Origin: an uncultured Clostridia bacterium
Lineage (GTDB): Bacteria > Bacillota > Clostridia > Oscillospirales > Acutalibacteraceae
Direction: 5' to 3'
Assembly: GCA_946555465.1 (NCBI GenBank)
Contig: CAMNST010000007.1
Span: 62,001 to 126,000, forward strand
DNA length: 64,000 nt
Shown here: positions 49,038 to 58,714 of the stretch, in pieces
Numbering within the stretch: the stretch's first letter is position 1
How the letters are laid out: each line of letters begins with the position of its first letter
The notes under the pieces: generated by a model
Told to the model about the DNA's origin: nothing
Database searches by the model: none
What the model saw: the letters and a program-made list of their open reading frames with translations, nothing else
Translations under genes and position numbers: made by a program

Positions 49038-51143
49038 ATGTCAAAATTAGTTATAGTTGAGTCGCCTGCAAAGGCTAAAAATATCAAGGGTTATCTTGGG
49101 AAAGGATATGAAATCGTTGCTTCTATGGGTCACGTAAGAGATTTGCCGGCGGCAAGACTCAGCGTTGATATTGCCAATGATTTTGAGCCGAAGTATGCGG
49201 TAATCAAAGGCAAAGAAAATTTTGTTAAAGATTTGAAGAAAAAGGCAGATGCTGCCGATTATGTTTATCTTGCAACCGACCCTGACCGTGAGGGTGAGGC
49301 AATTTCATGGCATCTTGCAACTCTGCTTAATCTTGATATGAATGAGAAAAACAGAGTCACTTTTAATGAAATAACCAAAAACGGTGTTATAAGCGGAATG
49401 AAGAATCCGAGAGAGATAGATATCGATTTTGTAAATGCCCAGCAGGCAAGACGTATTCTTGACCGACTTATCGGTTACAAACTTTCTCCGTTCATTTCAC
49501 AGAAGATAAGAAGAGGGCTTTCGGCAGGACGTGTTCAGTCTGTTGCCCTTCGTCTTATTGTTGACAGAGAAGAAGAAATAAGAGCATTCAAACCGGAGGA
49601 ATACTGGTCAATAGATGCAAAATTTACAAATCCGCCTGAAAGAAAAGTTTTTTCTGCAGCATTTTACGGCAAGAGCGGAGAAAAAATGAAAATCGAAAAT
49701 AAAGAGCAGAGTGACAAGATCCTTGCTGAACTTGAAAATGCCGAGTATGTTGTTACAGGTGTTAAAAAGGGAAGCAGAAAGAAAAATCCGACTCCGCCGT
49801 TTATCACTTCAACCCTTCAGCAGGAGGCATCACGCAGACTTTCTTTTCAGGCAAGGCGAACAATGAAGGCTGCTCAGGAACTTTATGAAGGCGTTGATGC
49901 AGGTGAACTCGGAACCGTAGGTCTTATCACTTATATGAGAACCGACTCACTTCGTATCTCTGAAGAAGCAAGAGCAGCAGGAAATCAGTACATTGCTGAT
50001 ACCTACGGCGAAAAGTATCTGCCCAAAAAGCCAAGATATTATAAATCAAAAAGCAATATTCAGGATGGTCACGAGGCTATCAGACCTTCCATGCCGAATG
50101 TTACTCCTGATTCAGTTAAGCAGTATCTCACCAATGACCAGTATAAGATTTATAAACTTGTTTGGGAAAGATTTATTGCATCACTTATGGAAGCCTGCCT
50201 TCAGGAAACTATGAAGATAGAAATAAGCGCTGGCGGATACATTTTTAATGCAACAGGCTATACTGTTAAATTTGACGGCTTTACCGCTCTCTATGAAGAA
50301 AAGGGCGACGATGATAAGAACGACAGTGCGGCACCTCTTCCCGTAATGAAAGAGGGCGATATTCTTAAACTCAAGAGCATTCTCGGAAATCAGCATTTTA
50401 CGCAGCCGCCGGCAAGATACACCGAAGCATCGCTTACAAAGGCACTTGAAGAAAACGGTGTAGGCAGACCGTCAACATATGTAACAATAACCTCAACAAT
50501 CCTTAACAGAGAATATGTTAAACGAGAGGGCAAACAGTTTGTTCCCACAGAATTGGGTGAGGCTGTTACAAATCTGCTTAAAGAACGCATACCTAATATC
50601 GTTAATGTTAAGTACACCTCAAAAATGGAACTTGACCTTGATAAGATAGACAGCGGCGATAAAGATTATAAAGAAATGATTCGCCTTTATTATGACGATT
50701 TTGAAGAACCGCTTGAAAAGGCAAAAGTCGATATGCAGGGTGTTAAAATTAAACTTAAGGAAGAGGAAACCGATGTTGTCTGCGAAAAATGCGGCCGCAA
50801 TATGATTGTTAAAGTCGGCAGATTCGGAAAATTCCTTGCTTGCCCGGGTTATCCGGAATGCAAAAATACAAAACCGCTTATTTACAAAACAACTGCAAAA
50901 TGCCCTGAGTGCGGCGGTGATGTTATTGAAAAGAAAACAAAGAAAGGAACTTCTTTCTTCGGCTGTTCAAATTATCCTAATTGTAATTTTATGACATGGG
51001 ACGCTCCATCAGATGAGATTTGCCCGAAGTGCGGCAAATCATTGTTCAAGCGCAGAGGAAATGTTCTTTATTGCCCTGATACAGAGGGATGCGGTTTTAC
51101 AAAACCTGCCCCAAGAAAAAAGAAAACAGAAACGGAAGAATAA
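49038..51143 (+). CDS. topA: DNA topoisomerase I
   Basis: Type IA topoisomerase relaxing negative supercoils, 701 aa. The Toprim domain at the start has VIVESPAKAKNIKGYLG and DPDREGEAISWHL; the active-site tyrosine is in GLITYMRTDSLRIS (about residue 297). Three C-terminal zinc ribbons follow (about 575-600, 617-645, 660-690), each with paired cysteines (CEKCG/CPGYPEC, CPECG/CSNYPNC, CPKCG/CPDTEGC). Length and domain number are normal for Firmicutes. GGAAA-type ribosome site. Confidence 0.97.
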   Translation: MSKLVIVESPAKAKNIKGYLGKGYEIVASMGHVRDLPAARLSVDIANDFEPKYAVIKGKENFVKDLKKKADAADYVYLATDPDREGEAISWHLATLLNLDMNEKNRVTFNEITKNGVISGMKNPREIDIDFVNAQQARRILDRLIGYKLSPFISQKIRRGLSAGRVQSVALRLIVDREEEIRAFKPEEYWSIDAKFTNPPERKVFSAAFYGKSGEKMKIENKEQSDKILAELENAEYVVTGVKKGSRKKNPTPPFITSTLQQEASRRLSFQARRTMKAAQELYEGVDAGELGTVGLITYMRTDSLRISEEARAAGNQYIADTYGEKYLPKKPRYYKSKSNIQDGHEAIRPSMPNVTPDSVKQYLTNDQYKIYKLVWERFIASLMEACLQETMKIEISAGGYIFNATGYTVKFDGFTALYEEKGDDDKNDSAAPLPVMKEGDILKLKSILGNQHFTQPPARYTEASLTKALEENGVGRPSTYVTITSTILNREYVKREGKQFVPTELGEAVTNLLKERIPNIVNVKYTSKMELDLDKIDSGDKDYKEMIRLYYDDFEEPLEKAKVDMQGVKIKLKEEETDVVCEKCGRNMIVKVGRFGKFLACPGYPECKNTKPLIYKTTAKCPECGGDVIEKKTKKGTSFFGCSNYPNCNFMTWDAPSDEICPKCGKSLFKRRGNVLYCPDTEGCGFTKPAPRKKKTETEE

Positions 51144-51163
51144 TCTGTTTAATGGAAAATATT

Positions 51164-52465
51164 ATGAAATTTAAAGTTATAGGTGCCGGTCTTGCCGGAA
51201 CCGAGGCTGCATGGCAGATTGCCGAAGCAGGCTATAAAGTAATTCTTTATGAGATGAAGGGTATAAAAAAAACACCTGCTCATAAAACGGATTTGTTTGC
51301 AGAACTTGTTTGTTCAAATTCTCTGAAAGCATCAAGAATAGAAAGTGCGGCAGGACTGCTGAAAGAAGAAATGTTTCGTCTTGGTTCGCTTACCGTTCCG
51401 ATTGCAAGAGAATGCTCGGTGGCAGCGGGCGGTGCGCTGGCGGTTGACAGAGATGTTTTTTCAAAAACAGTTACCGAAAAAATCAAATCACACCCCAATA
51501 TTTCGGTTGTTAATGAAATTGTGAAAAGTATTGATTTGAATGAAGACGAAATAACAATTATTGCTACCGGTCCGCTTACAGATGATATTCTTGCTGAAAA
51601 TCTTAAGGCTTTAATCGGCGATGATTACCTGTCATTTTATGACGCGGCGGCGCCGATAATTACCGCTGAAAGCATTGATATGACAAAAGCGTTTTCTGCT
51701 TCAAGATATGACCGCGGCGGAGAAGATGATTATATAAACTGCCCTTTTAATAAACATGAATATGAAGAATTTATAAAGGAACTTGTAAATGCCGAAGGTG
51801 CGGTGACCCACGATTTTGATGTATATGAGGGATGTATGCCCATTGAAAAACTTGCCAAAAGGGGAACGGATGCGCCGCGTTTCGGTCCGATGAAACCTGT
51901 CGGTCTTGTAAATCCGGCAACAGGCCACAGACCGTGGGCTTGTGTTCAGTTAAGACGTGAAAATGCAAAGGGAACAATGTTTAACCTTGTCGGCTTCCAG
52001 ACGAACCTGAAATTCGGTGAGCAGAAAAGGGTGTTTTCAATGATACCCGGTCTTGAAAATGCCGAGTTTGTAAGATACGGTGTAATGCACAGAAACACTT
52101 TTATCAATTCACCGAAACTTCTTAATAAAGATTTCAGCCTCAGAAAAAATAAATACATTTTCTTTGCAGGGCAGATAACAGGGGTTGAAGGCTATATGGA
52201 ATCGGCGGGAAGCGGTATTCTTGCAGGTATAAACGCCGTGCGTCTTGCCGAGAAAAAAGAACCTTTTTTATTGAAGAATGATACAATGCTGGGTGCATTG
52301 AGTGAATATATCAGTGATGAAAGTGTAAAGAATTTTCAGCCTATGGGAGCAAATTTCGGAGTTCTTCCGCCTATTGAGCCGAAAATCAGGGACAAAAAAG
52401 AGAGATATGCTGCGTTTGCCGAAAGAGCGCTTTTATCTCTTGCCACATCAACGGAGAGTTTATAA
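51164..52465 (+). CDS. trmFO: Folate-dependent tRNA (uracil-54) methyltransferase TrmFO
   Basis: FAD enzyme that makes ribothymidine 54 in tRNA with methylenetetrahydrofolate; 433 aa, normal length. FAD-binding GAGLAGTEAAWQIAEAG at the N-terminus, then MKGIKKTPAHKTDLFAELVCSNSLK with the catalytic cysteine, and GQITGVEGYMESAGSGILAG late in the chain. Start set at 51164 because the family begins at this point; the in-frame extension upstream overlaps topA. The ribosome site is weak (GGAAAA). Its stop shares one base with the plsX start. Confidence 0.95.
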   Translation: MKFKVIGAGLAGTEAAWQIAEAGYKVILYEMKGIKKTPAHKTDLFAELVCSNSLKASRIESAAGLLKEEMFRLGSLTVPIARECSVAAGGALAVDRDVFSKTVTEKIKSHPNISVVNEIVKSIDLNEDEITIIATGPLTDDILAENLKALIGDDYLSFYDAAAPIITAESIDMTKAFSASRYDRGGEDDYINCPFNKHEYEEFIKELVNAEGAVTHDFDVYEGCMPIEKLAKRGTDAPRFGPMKPVGLVNPATGHRPWACVQLRRENAKGTMFNLVGFQTNLKFGEQKRVFSMIPGLENAEFVRYGVMHRNTFINSPKLLNKDFSLRKNKYIFFAGQITGVEGYMESAGSGILAGINAVRLAEKKEPFLLKNDTMLGALSEYISDESVKNFQPMGANFGVLPPIEPKIRDKKERYAAFAERALLSLATSTESL

Positions 52466-53463
52466 TGAATATTATTATTGATGCGTTCGGCGGAGACAAT
52501 GCTCCTCTTGAAATTATCAAAGGTGCAATGCTTGCCGTAAAAGAATATGCTGTTAACGTTATTCTTGTAGGCGATAAAAATAAAATAAATAAGTGTGCAG
52601 GTGAAAATAATATTGCCCTTGAAAACTGCGAAATAGTTGATGCAAAAGATATTATAACAATGCATGATGATGCGAGATGCGTTCTCAAGGAAAAAAACGA
52701 GTCATCTATGGCAGTCGGTTTCAGACTTCTTAATGAAGGAAAAGGTGACGCATTTGTAAGTGCGGGAAATACGGGTGCTGTAACGGTGGGCGCAACTTTT
52801 ATTACAAAACGAATTAAAGGGGTTAAAAGACCTGCCATAGCTTCTGTTATGCCGAGTGCAAAAAAACCGATTCTTCTTATGGACTGCGGAGCAAATTCAG
52901 AGTGCAGACCCAATTTTCTTTATCAGTTTGGTATGATGGGTAGCCTTTATATGAAGCATATTCTCAAGTACGACAATCCGAGTGTTGCTCTTGCAAATAA
53001 CGGTGAAGAGGAGACAAAAGGCACCCCTCTGATTAAAGAGGCGTATGCTCTTATGAAGAATGCACCGTATAATTTTATCGGGAATATTGAGGGTCGTCAG
53101 ATTCCGTTCGGTGATGCCGATGTTGTTGTTGCCGACGGTTTTACAGGAAATCTTATTTTAAAAACATATGAAGGCGTTGCCAAAGTTCTTATGAACGGAA
53201 TAAAAGATGCGTTTATGAAAAATATTGTTTCAAAGATTTCTTATCTCGGTGTTAAAAGCGGTATTGATGAGATGAAAAAACAGTTTGATTATAAAGAATA
53301 CGGCGGTGCGGTTTTGCTTGGAGTAAAAAAACCTGTAATAAAGGCACACGGTTCTGCAGATGCAAAAACTTTCAAAAATGCTGTTAAACAGGCAATATGG
53401 TTTTTAGAGAACAATCTGACCGACGAAATTGAAAATGCCTTTTCAAATCCTGTTTTTGAATAA
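52465..53463 (+). CDS. plsX: Phosphate acyltransferase PlsX
   Basis: Makes acyl-phosphate from acyl-ACP, the first step of the PlsX/Y phospholipid route; 332 aa. Typical stretches are IIIDAFGGDNAPLEIIKGAM at the start, SAGNTGAVTVGATFI near 93-107, MDCGANSECRP and VADGFTGNLILKTYEG near 220-235. Overlaps the trmFO stop as TAATG. rnc follows 22 bases later; the fab and acpP genes that often stand between plsX and rnc in Firmicutes are absent here. Confidence 0.95.
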   Translation: MNIIIDAFGGDNAPLEIIKGAMLAVKEYAVNVILVGDKNKINKCAGENNIALENCEIVDAKDIITMHDDARCVLKEKNESSMAVGFRLLNEGKGDAFVSAGNTGAVTVGATFITKRIKGVKRPAIASVMPSAKKPILLMDCGANSECRPNFLYQFGMMGSLYMKHILKYDNPSVALANNGEEETKGTPLIKEAYALMKNAPYNFIGNIEGRQIPFGDADVVVADGFTGNLILKTYEGVAKVLMNGIKDAFMKNIVSKISYLGVKSGIDEMKKQFDYKEYGGAVLLGVKKPVIKAHGSADAKTFKNAVKQAIWFLENNLTDEIENAFSNPVFE

Positions 53464-53485
53464 TTTTCAGAAAGAAGATTCAGTG

Positions 53486-54157
53486 ATGAAAAATCTTGAA
53501 AAAAGAATTAACTATAAATTTAAAGAAAAATCATATCTTATGGAGGCTCTTACGCATTCCTCCTTTGCCAATGAAAGAGGCGGAACAATAAATTGCAACG
53601 AGCGTATGGAGTTTTTAGGCGATTCGGTGCTTTCAATAATTTCTTCGGAATTTTTATTTAAAAATTTTCCCGATCTTCCTGAAGGAGAACTTTCGCGGCT
53701 GCGTTCAAATCTTGTATGTACCGAAAGTCTTTCGGGCTATGCAAGAAAAATAGATTTGGGACGGGCATTGTTTCTCGGCAAAGGAGAAATTCATACAGGC
53801 GGATATGACCGCAACTCTATTCTTGAAGACGCATTTGAAGCGCTTATTGCTGCAATTTATCTTGACGCCGGAATGGATACAGTAAGAGATTTTGTTTTGC
53901 CTTTCTTCAAAAAGGAACTGAAAAATGACGGTACAAGAATTAAGGATTACAAAACCAAACTTCAGGAAGTTGTGCAGCAGAATCCGGATGAGCATGTGAC
54001 TTATGTTCTTGTCGGCGAAAGTGGTCCCGCACACGATAAAACTTTTGAAATAGAAGTGCGGATTAATTCTAATGTTATCGGAAAGGGCAAGGGAAAGAGC
54101 AAAAAACTCGCCGAGCAGGCGGCTGCAAAAGAGGCTCTTGAACTTATGGGAATATGA
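53486..54157 (+). CDS. rnc: Ribonuclease III
   Basis: Double-strand RNA endonuclease for rRNA and mRNA maturation, 223 aa. The signature NERMEFLGDSVLSII (about 33-47) has the catalytic acidic residues, and EDAFEALIAAIYLDAG (about 112-127) the second metal site; a dsRNA-binding domain covers about 152-220 with KLQEVVQQNP and AEQAAAKEAL. Start at 53486 fits the family; the ribosome site is weak, and an in-frame frame extension reaches into plsX. It overlaps the radical SAM gene by four bases. Confidence 0.95.
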   Translation: MKNLEKRINYKFKEKSYLMEALTHSSFANERGGTINCNERMEFLGDSVLSIISSEFLFKNFPDLPEGELSRLRSNLVCTESLSGYARKIDLGRALFLGKGEIHTGGYDRNSILEDAFEALIAAIYLDAGMDTVRDFVLPFFKKELKNDGTRIKDYKTKLQEVVQQNPDEHVTYVLVGESGPAHDKTFEIEVRINSNVIGKGKGKSKKLAEQAAAKEALELMGI

Positions 54158-55125
54158 AAAAAGGAAATATAAGTATTTTTGTTCCTCATCTTGGCTGTCC
54201 TTGTGCATGTTCTTACTGCAATCAGAAAACAATTACAGGAAAAAAGGAACAGCCGGCGCCTCAGGATGTAAAATCAGCAGTTGAAACTGCACTGAAAAGA
54301 AAAAATTTTGAATATGAAATTGCCTTTTTCGGCGGCTCTTTTACCGCTATAGAAAAAGATTATATGATATCTCTTTTGGATGCCGCTTACGCTTATGTAA
54401 AAAACGGAGATGTTAAGGGCATTCGTATATCAACAAGACCTGATTGCATTGACAGAGAGATTTTGTCCCTGCTTAAAGATTATGGCGTAACAAGTATTGA
54501 ACTCGGTGCGCAGAGCATGGATGACGAGGTGCTTTCTGCCAATAGGCGCGGACATACCGCTCAGGATGTTGCCGATGCTTCAAAACTTATTAAAGAATAT
54601 GGCTTTGAACTCGGTCTTCAGATGATGACGGGTTTGTATAAAGATACAAACGAAAAAGCAGTTGAAAGTGCAAAAAAAATAATTTCACTTGCTCCTGATA
54701 CAATAAGAATTTACCCGACGGTTGTGCTTAAAGATACATATCTTGCCGAACTTTATCTGCGTGAGAAGTATGTTCCGCCAAATGCTGAAGAGTCGGCAGA
54801 ACTCTGTGCTGTGCTTGTGCCTATGTTTGAAAAGGCAAATATAAAAATAATAAGACTCGGACTTCATTCTAGTTCCGATATAAAAAAGAATATGCTTGCC
54901 GGAGGCTTTCACGATGCTTTCGGTGAACTTGTAAAATCAAAAATTATGCTTGGCAGAATACTTGCGCTGCCGCCAAAAGATTACAATGTTTTTGTTAATG
55001 AAAAATCGGTATCAAAACTGAAAGGTCAGCACAAAAGCAATATCTACGCTCTTATTGAAAGAGGTTACAATATAAAAATTACAATCGACAACTCAGTTGA
55101 TGTTGACGAATTAAAGATAAAATAA
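54154..55125 (+). CDS. Radical SAM protein, Elp3/coproporphyrinogen-oxidase-like
   Basis: A 323 aa radical SAM enzyme with the iron-sulfur motif CxxxCxxC in LGCPCACSYCNQ (about residues 14-25) and the Elp3-like continuations AFFGGSFTAI, GIRISTRPDCID and GAQSMDDEVL. Such proteins are often found between rnc and smc in Clostridia, and their substrate is not known; tRNA modification is one possibility. It overlaps rnc by four bases and precedes smc by 13, so it belongs to the same transcription unit. An HAT domain is not present, so it is not a full Elp3. Confidence 0.88.
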   Translation: MKKGNISIFVPHLGCPCACSYCNQKTITGKKEQPAPQDVKSAVETALKRKNFEYEIAFFGGSFTAIEKDYMISLLDAAYAYVKNGDVKGIRISTRPDCIDREILSLLKDYGVTSIELGAQSMDDEVLSANRRGHTAQDVADASKLIKEYGFELGLQMMTGLYKDTNEKAVESAKKIISLAPDTIRIYPTVVLKDTYLAELYLREKYVPPNAEESAELCAVLVPMFEKANIKIIRLGLHSSSDIKKNMLAGGFHDAFGELVKSKIMLGRILALPPKDYNVFVNEKSVSKLKGQHKSNIYALIERGYNIKITIDNSVDVDELKIK

Positions 55126-55138
55126 GAGGATAACTCAA

Positions 55139-58100
55139 ATGGTTTTAAGAACACTTGAAATGCAGGGCTTTAAGTCCTTTCCGGACAGAACCGAACTAAA
55201 CTTCGGCAAAGGAATAACTGCAGTTGTAGGGCCTAACGGTTCGGGAAAAAGCAATATATCCGATGCGGTCCGCTGGGTTCTCGGCGAAACAAGCAGCAAA
55301 TCGCTGCGCGGTTCAAAGATGGAAGATGTAATATTCGGCGGAACTTCATCAAGAAAAGCGCTTGGCTTTGCCCAGGTTCAGTTAACGCTTGATAATTCCG
55401 ACAAAACCCTCAAAGATAAAGGCGATGTTGTAACTGTTACACGCCGTTACTACCGTTCAGGTGAAAGTGAATATAAAATTGACGGAGAAAATGTAAGACG
55501 CCGCGATATTCACGAACTTTTTATGGATACCGGTCTTGGTTCAGATGGTTATTCAATGGTAGGTCAGGGCAAAATTGACTCTATCATTTCGCAAAAAAAT
55601 GAAGACAGGCGTGAACTTTTTGAAGAAGCGGCAGGTATTTCGCTTTTCCGTCACAAGAGAACAGATGCATCAAGAAGACTTGATCAGGCACAGGAAAATC
55701 TTGTAAGACTGCTTGATATATTAAATGAACTTGAAAACAGAGTAGGTCCGTTAAAAAAGCAGAGTGAAAAGGCTGCAAAATTTCTTGAACTTTCAGAAGA
55801 AAAAAAGACTCTTGAAATAGGTGTCTGGATAAATAAAATAAACAGATTTACAAATGATCTCAGAGAACAGGAACATAAAATTGATGCCGGCAATGCATCT
55901 TATGAACTTTGTGTTAAAGAACTTAAATCCATTGAAACAGAAATAGAAGAACTGCTTGAAAAGATTGCTTCAATAAATGTTGAAATTGAGCAGATTCGTG
56001 TTGGTTCAAAAGAATTTGAGGAGGAGGCGCTTCGCAAAGACGGTGAGGCTTCCGTTCTTGAAACAACGCTCAATCATAATAACGAAACAATAGAAAGACT
56101 AAAAAATGATATTGGTGCTGCCGATGATGTCAATGTTTCAATCGACAGTCAGATAGAAGAAAAAAAGGCCTTTATTCTGCTTAGCGAAGAACAGATAGAA
56201 AAGAAAAAAGAGGAACTGAAAAATGTTACGGCAGAGATGGAAAATCTCGTTTCTTCAAACGAGGAATTTTCAAAACTTTCTGTTGAACTCAATAAAAAAA
56301 TCACATCTCTTACTCTTGAACTTTCCGACTGCAGGGTTAAATGTTCACAGGCGCTTTCTTCTGTTGAAGAAATTAAGTCACGTCAGGATGTTGTTGAAAG
56401 TTCTGTAAGAGAGTATGAAAAGGAACTTGAAACAGCAGAAAAACAGAAGGCAGACAGTGATGAAACTTTAAAACTTCTTCAGGAAAGAATTGATGAAAAT
56501 AATAATTCTCTTTCAGGTTACAGGCTCAGGGTTCAGAATAAAACCGCTAAAGCGGATAAACTGAAAAGTGAACTTGAAAAAGCAAATCTTGAACTTTCTC
56601 AGAAACAATCCAAGGCAAGAATGCTTTCTGACCTTGAAAAAAATATGGAAGGTTTTTCGGGTGCTGTTAAAGCGGTTATGAAACAGGCGCAGAGCAAAGC
56701 ACTCGGCGGTATTCACGGCCCGCTGTCACAACTTATTACGGTGGATAATGAATATTCTGTTGCTGTTGAAGTTGCACTCGGTGCGGCAATGCAGAACATC
56801 GTAACCACCAATGAGGCCGATGCAAAGCGTGCTATTTATTATTTGAAGAATAACAGAATAGGCAGGGCAACATTTCTTCCGATTTCTGCTATTAAACCGA
56901 GAAATCTTGATGAAAAAGATCTTGATGACAATCTTGGTTTTGTTGCCGTAGCGGCAGATCTTGTGGAATGCGAAAAAGAGTATAAAAATATTATTTCAAA
57001 TCTGCTTGGCAGGGTAGTAATTGTTGAAGATATGGATTGTGCAATCGGTATTTCAAAACGCTATGGCGGAAGATTTAAACTTGTAACGATTGATGGTCAG
57101 GTTATAAATCCCGGCGGTTCAATGACAGGCGGTTCTCAGTCAAAGAGTGCAGGAATACTTTCACGTGCAAATATGATTGAAGAACTTAATGCCCGGGCAA
57201 AAGAAATAGAAAAGGAAGTTGACAAATTAAAAGCAGAATTCAAATCTGCTCTTGAAGATGCAAATTACGAGGCAGCAAAACTTCAGGGTGCTGAGGTTGA
57301 TTTGCAGCAGGCGAAAGAAGAACTTATCAGGGCTCAGGGTGAGCACAGACTTATCTGTGAAAAGTTTGATTCCATAACTGCTCAGAAAAACTCGCTTATC
57401 AGTGAAAAAAACACTGCTGATGAAAGAATAGCAGTGTTTGAAAAAGAAAACGCAGAAAATGAAAAACTTGCTGCTGATATTGAAAAGAAAATTTCCGATG
57501 CAGAAGATAAACTGGCACAGATTAGTTCGGATGCAGGTGAACTTGCCGAAAAGCGTGAGCAGTTCAGGCAGAAAAATCAACAGATTAATCTTGATTTGGT
57601 TACACTTGCAAAAGACAGTGAGGCGGCAAAACTTTCTGTTGAAGAGCTTGAACTCAGAAAATCAACCCAGTCTGACAGAGTTAAGTCAATCAAAGATGAA
57701 ATAAGAATCATTGAGCAACGCAACAATGCGCTTATCTCTTCAATAAACGAAGTTAAGGCTCAGGCAGACGAATTCCGCCAAAAGGCGAAGGATTCGCAGG
57801 AAAACGTCAATTCTCATATTGAGCAACGTGATTCTTTTGAAAAACGTTCAAACCAGTTAAGGTTACTCGAGAAAAACAAAGGGCAGGAAAGGGAAAAACT
57901 TTCCGGAGAACTTGTTCGTCTTGACGAACGTAAAATTGCAATGCGCAAGGAATATGATGAACTTAATGATATGCTCTTTGAACAGTATGAACTTACAAAG
58001 AGAGAGGCGGAGGCACTTAATATTCAGATAGAGGATATGACTCTTGCCAAAAGGCGCCTTCACGAAATCAAAGTTGCAATTAAAGGTCTGGGTTCAATTA

Positions 58101-58711
58101 ATGTCGGTGCTATTGAGGAATATAAAGAAGTATCGGAAAGATATGAATTTCTTAAAGAGCAGATTGATGATATTGAAAAATCAAAGGGTGAACTTCTTAA
58201 AATTATTGAAGATTTAACTGCTTCAATGAGTGAAAAATTCCTTGAAAAGTTCAATAAAATCAATGAAGAGTTTAAAATCAGTTTTGCTGATTTCTTCGGC
58301 GGAGGCAAAGGAGAAATTGTTCTTGAACAGCCGGATAACTGTCTTGAGTCACCTATCGAAATCAGAATACAGCCGCCCGGAAAATCTGTTCAGAACATTA
58401 ACCTGTTTTCCGGCGGTGAAAAATCACTTGCCGCAATGGCACTGCTTTTCAGTGTTCTTAAAGTTCAGCCTGCACCGTTTTGTATTTATGACGAGGTTGA
58501 GGCTGCACTTGATGATGTAAATGTTGAACGTTTTGCAAAGTATATGCGTAAGATGACCGATAAAACACAGTTTATTTCCATTACGCACAGACGCGGAACG
58601 ATGGAGGAAGCAGATGTTCTTTACGGTGTTACAATGCAGGAAAAAGGCGTTTCAAAACTAATTGAATTACAAACTGCGGAACTTGCCGCTCAGATGGGAT
58701 TAGAGGTGTAA
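55139..58711 (+). CDS. smc: Chromosome partition protein SMC
   Basis: Chromosome-condensing ATPase of 1190 aa. Walker A GPNGSGKSN near residues 32-40, long coiled coil (about 170-500 and 670-1000), a hinge (about 515-640) with the GGSMTGGSQSKSAG turn, and a C-terminal ATPase half with signature LFSGGEKSLAAMAL and Walker B FCIYDEVEAALDD. It works as a dimer with ScpA and ScpB, not encoded here. Length is normal. It is followed three bases later by ftsY. Confidence 0.97.
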   Translation: MVLRTLEMQGFKSFPDRTELNFGKGITAVVGPNGSGKSNISDAVRWVLGETSSKSLRGSKMEDVIFGGTSSRKALGFAQVQLTLDNSDKTLKDKGDVVTVTRRYYRSGESEYKIDGENVRRRDIHELFMDTGLGSDGYSMVGQGKIDSIISQKNEDRRELFEEAAGISLFRHKRTDASRRLDQAQENLVRLLDILNELENRVGPLKKQSEKAAKFLELSEEKKTLEIGVWINKINRFTNDLREQEHKIDAGNASYELCVKELKSIETEIEELLEKIASINVEIEQIRVGSKEFEEEALRKDGEASVLETTLNHNNETIERLKNDIGAADDVNVSIDSQIEEKKAFILLSEEQIEKKKEELKNVTAEMENLVSSNEEFSKLSVELNKKITSLTLELSDCRVKCSQALSSVEEIKSRQDVVESSVREYEKELETAEKQKADSDETLKLLQERIDENNNSLSGYRLRVQNKTAKADKLKSELEKANLELSQKQSKARMLSDLEKNMEGFSGAVKAVMKQAQSKALGGIHGPLSQLITVDNEYSVAVEVALGAAMQNIVTTNEADAKRAIYYLKNNRIGRATFLPISAIKPRNLDEKDLDDNLGFVAVAADLVECEKEYKNIISNLLGRVVIVEDMDCAIGISKRYGGRFKLVTIDGQVINPGGSMTGGSQSKSAGILSRANMIEELNARAKEIEKEVDKLKAEFKSALEDANYEAAKLQGAEVDLQQAKEELIRAQGEHRLICEKFDSITAQKNSLISEKNTADERIAVFEKENAENEKLAADIEKKISDAEDKLAQISSDAGELAEKREQFRQKNQQINLDLVTLAKDSEAAKLSVEELELRKSTQSDRVKSIKDEIRIIEQRNNALISSINEVKAQADEFRQKAKDSQENVNSHIEQRDSFEKRSNQLRLLEKNKGQEREKLSGELVRLDERKIAMRKEYDELNDMLFEQYELTKREAEALNIQIEDMTLAKRRLHEIKVAIKGLGSINVGAIEEYKEVSERYEFLKEQIDDIEKSKGELLKIIEDLTASMSEKFLEKFNKINEEFKISFADFFGGGKGEIVLEQPDNCLESPIEIRIQPPGKSVQNINLFSGGEKSLAAMALLFSVLKVQPAPFCIYDEVEAALDDVNVERFAKYMRKMTDKTQFISITHRRGTMEEADVLYGVTMQEKGVSKLIELQTAELAAQMGLEV

Positions 58712-58714
58712 ATT

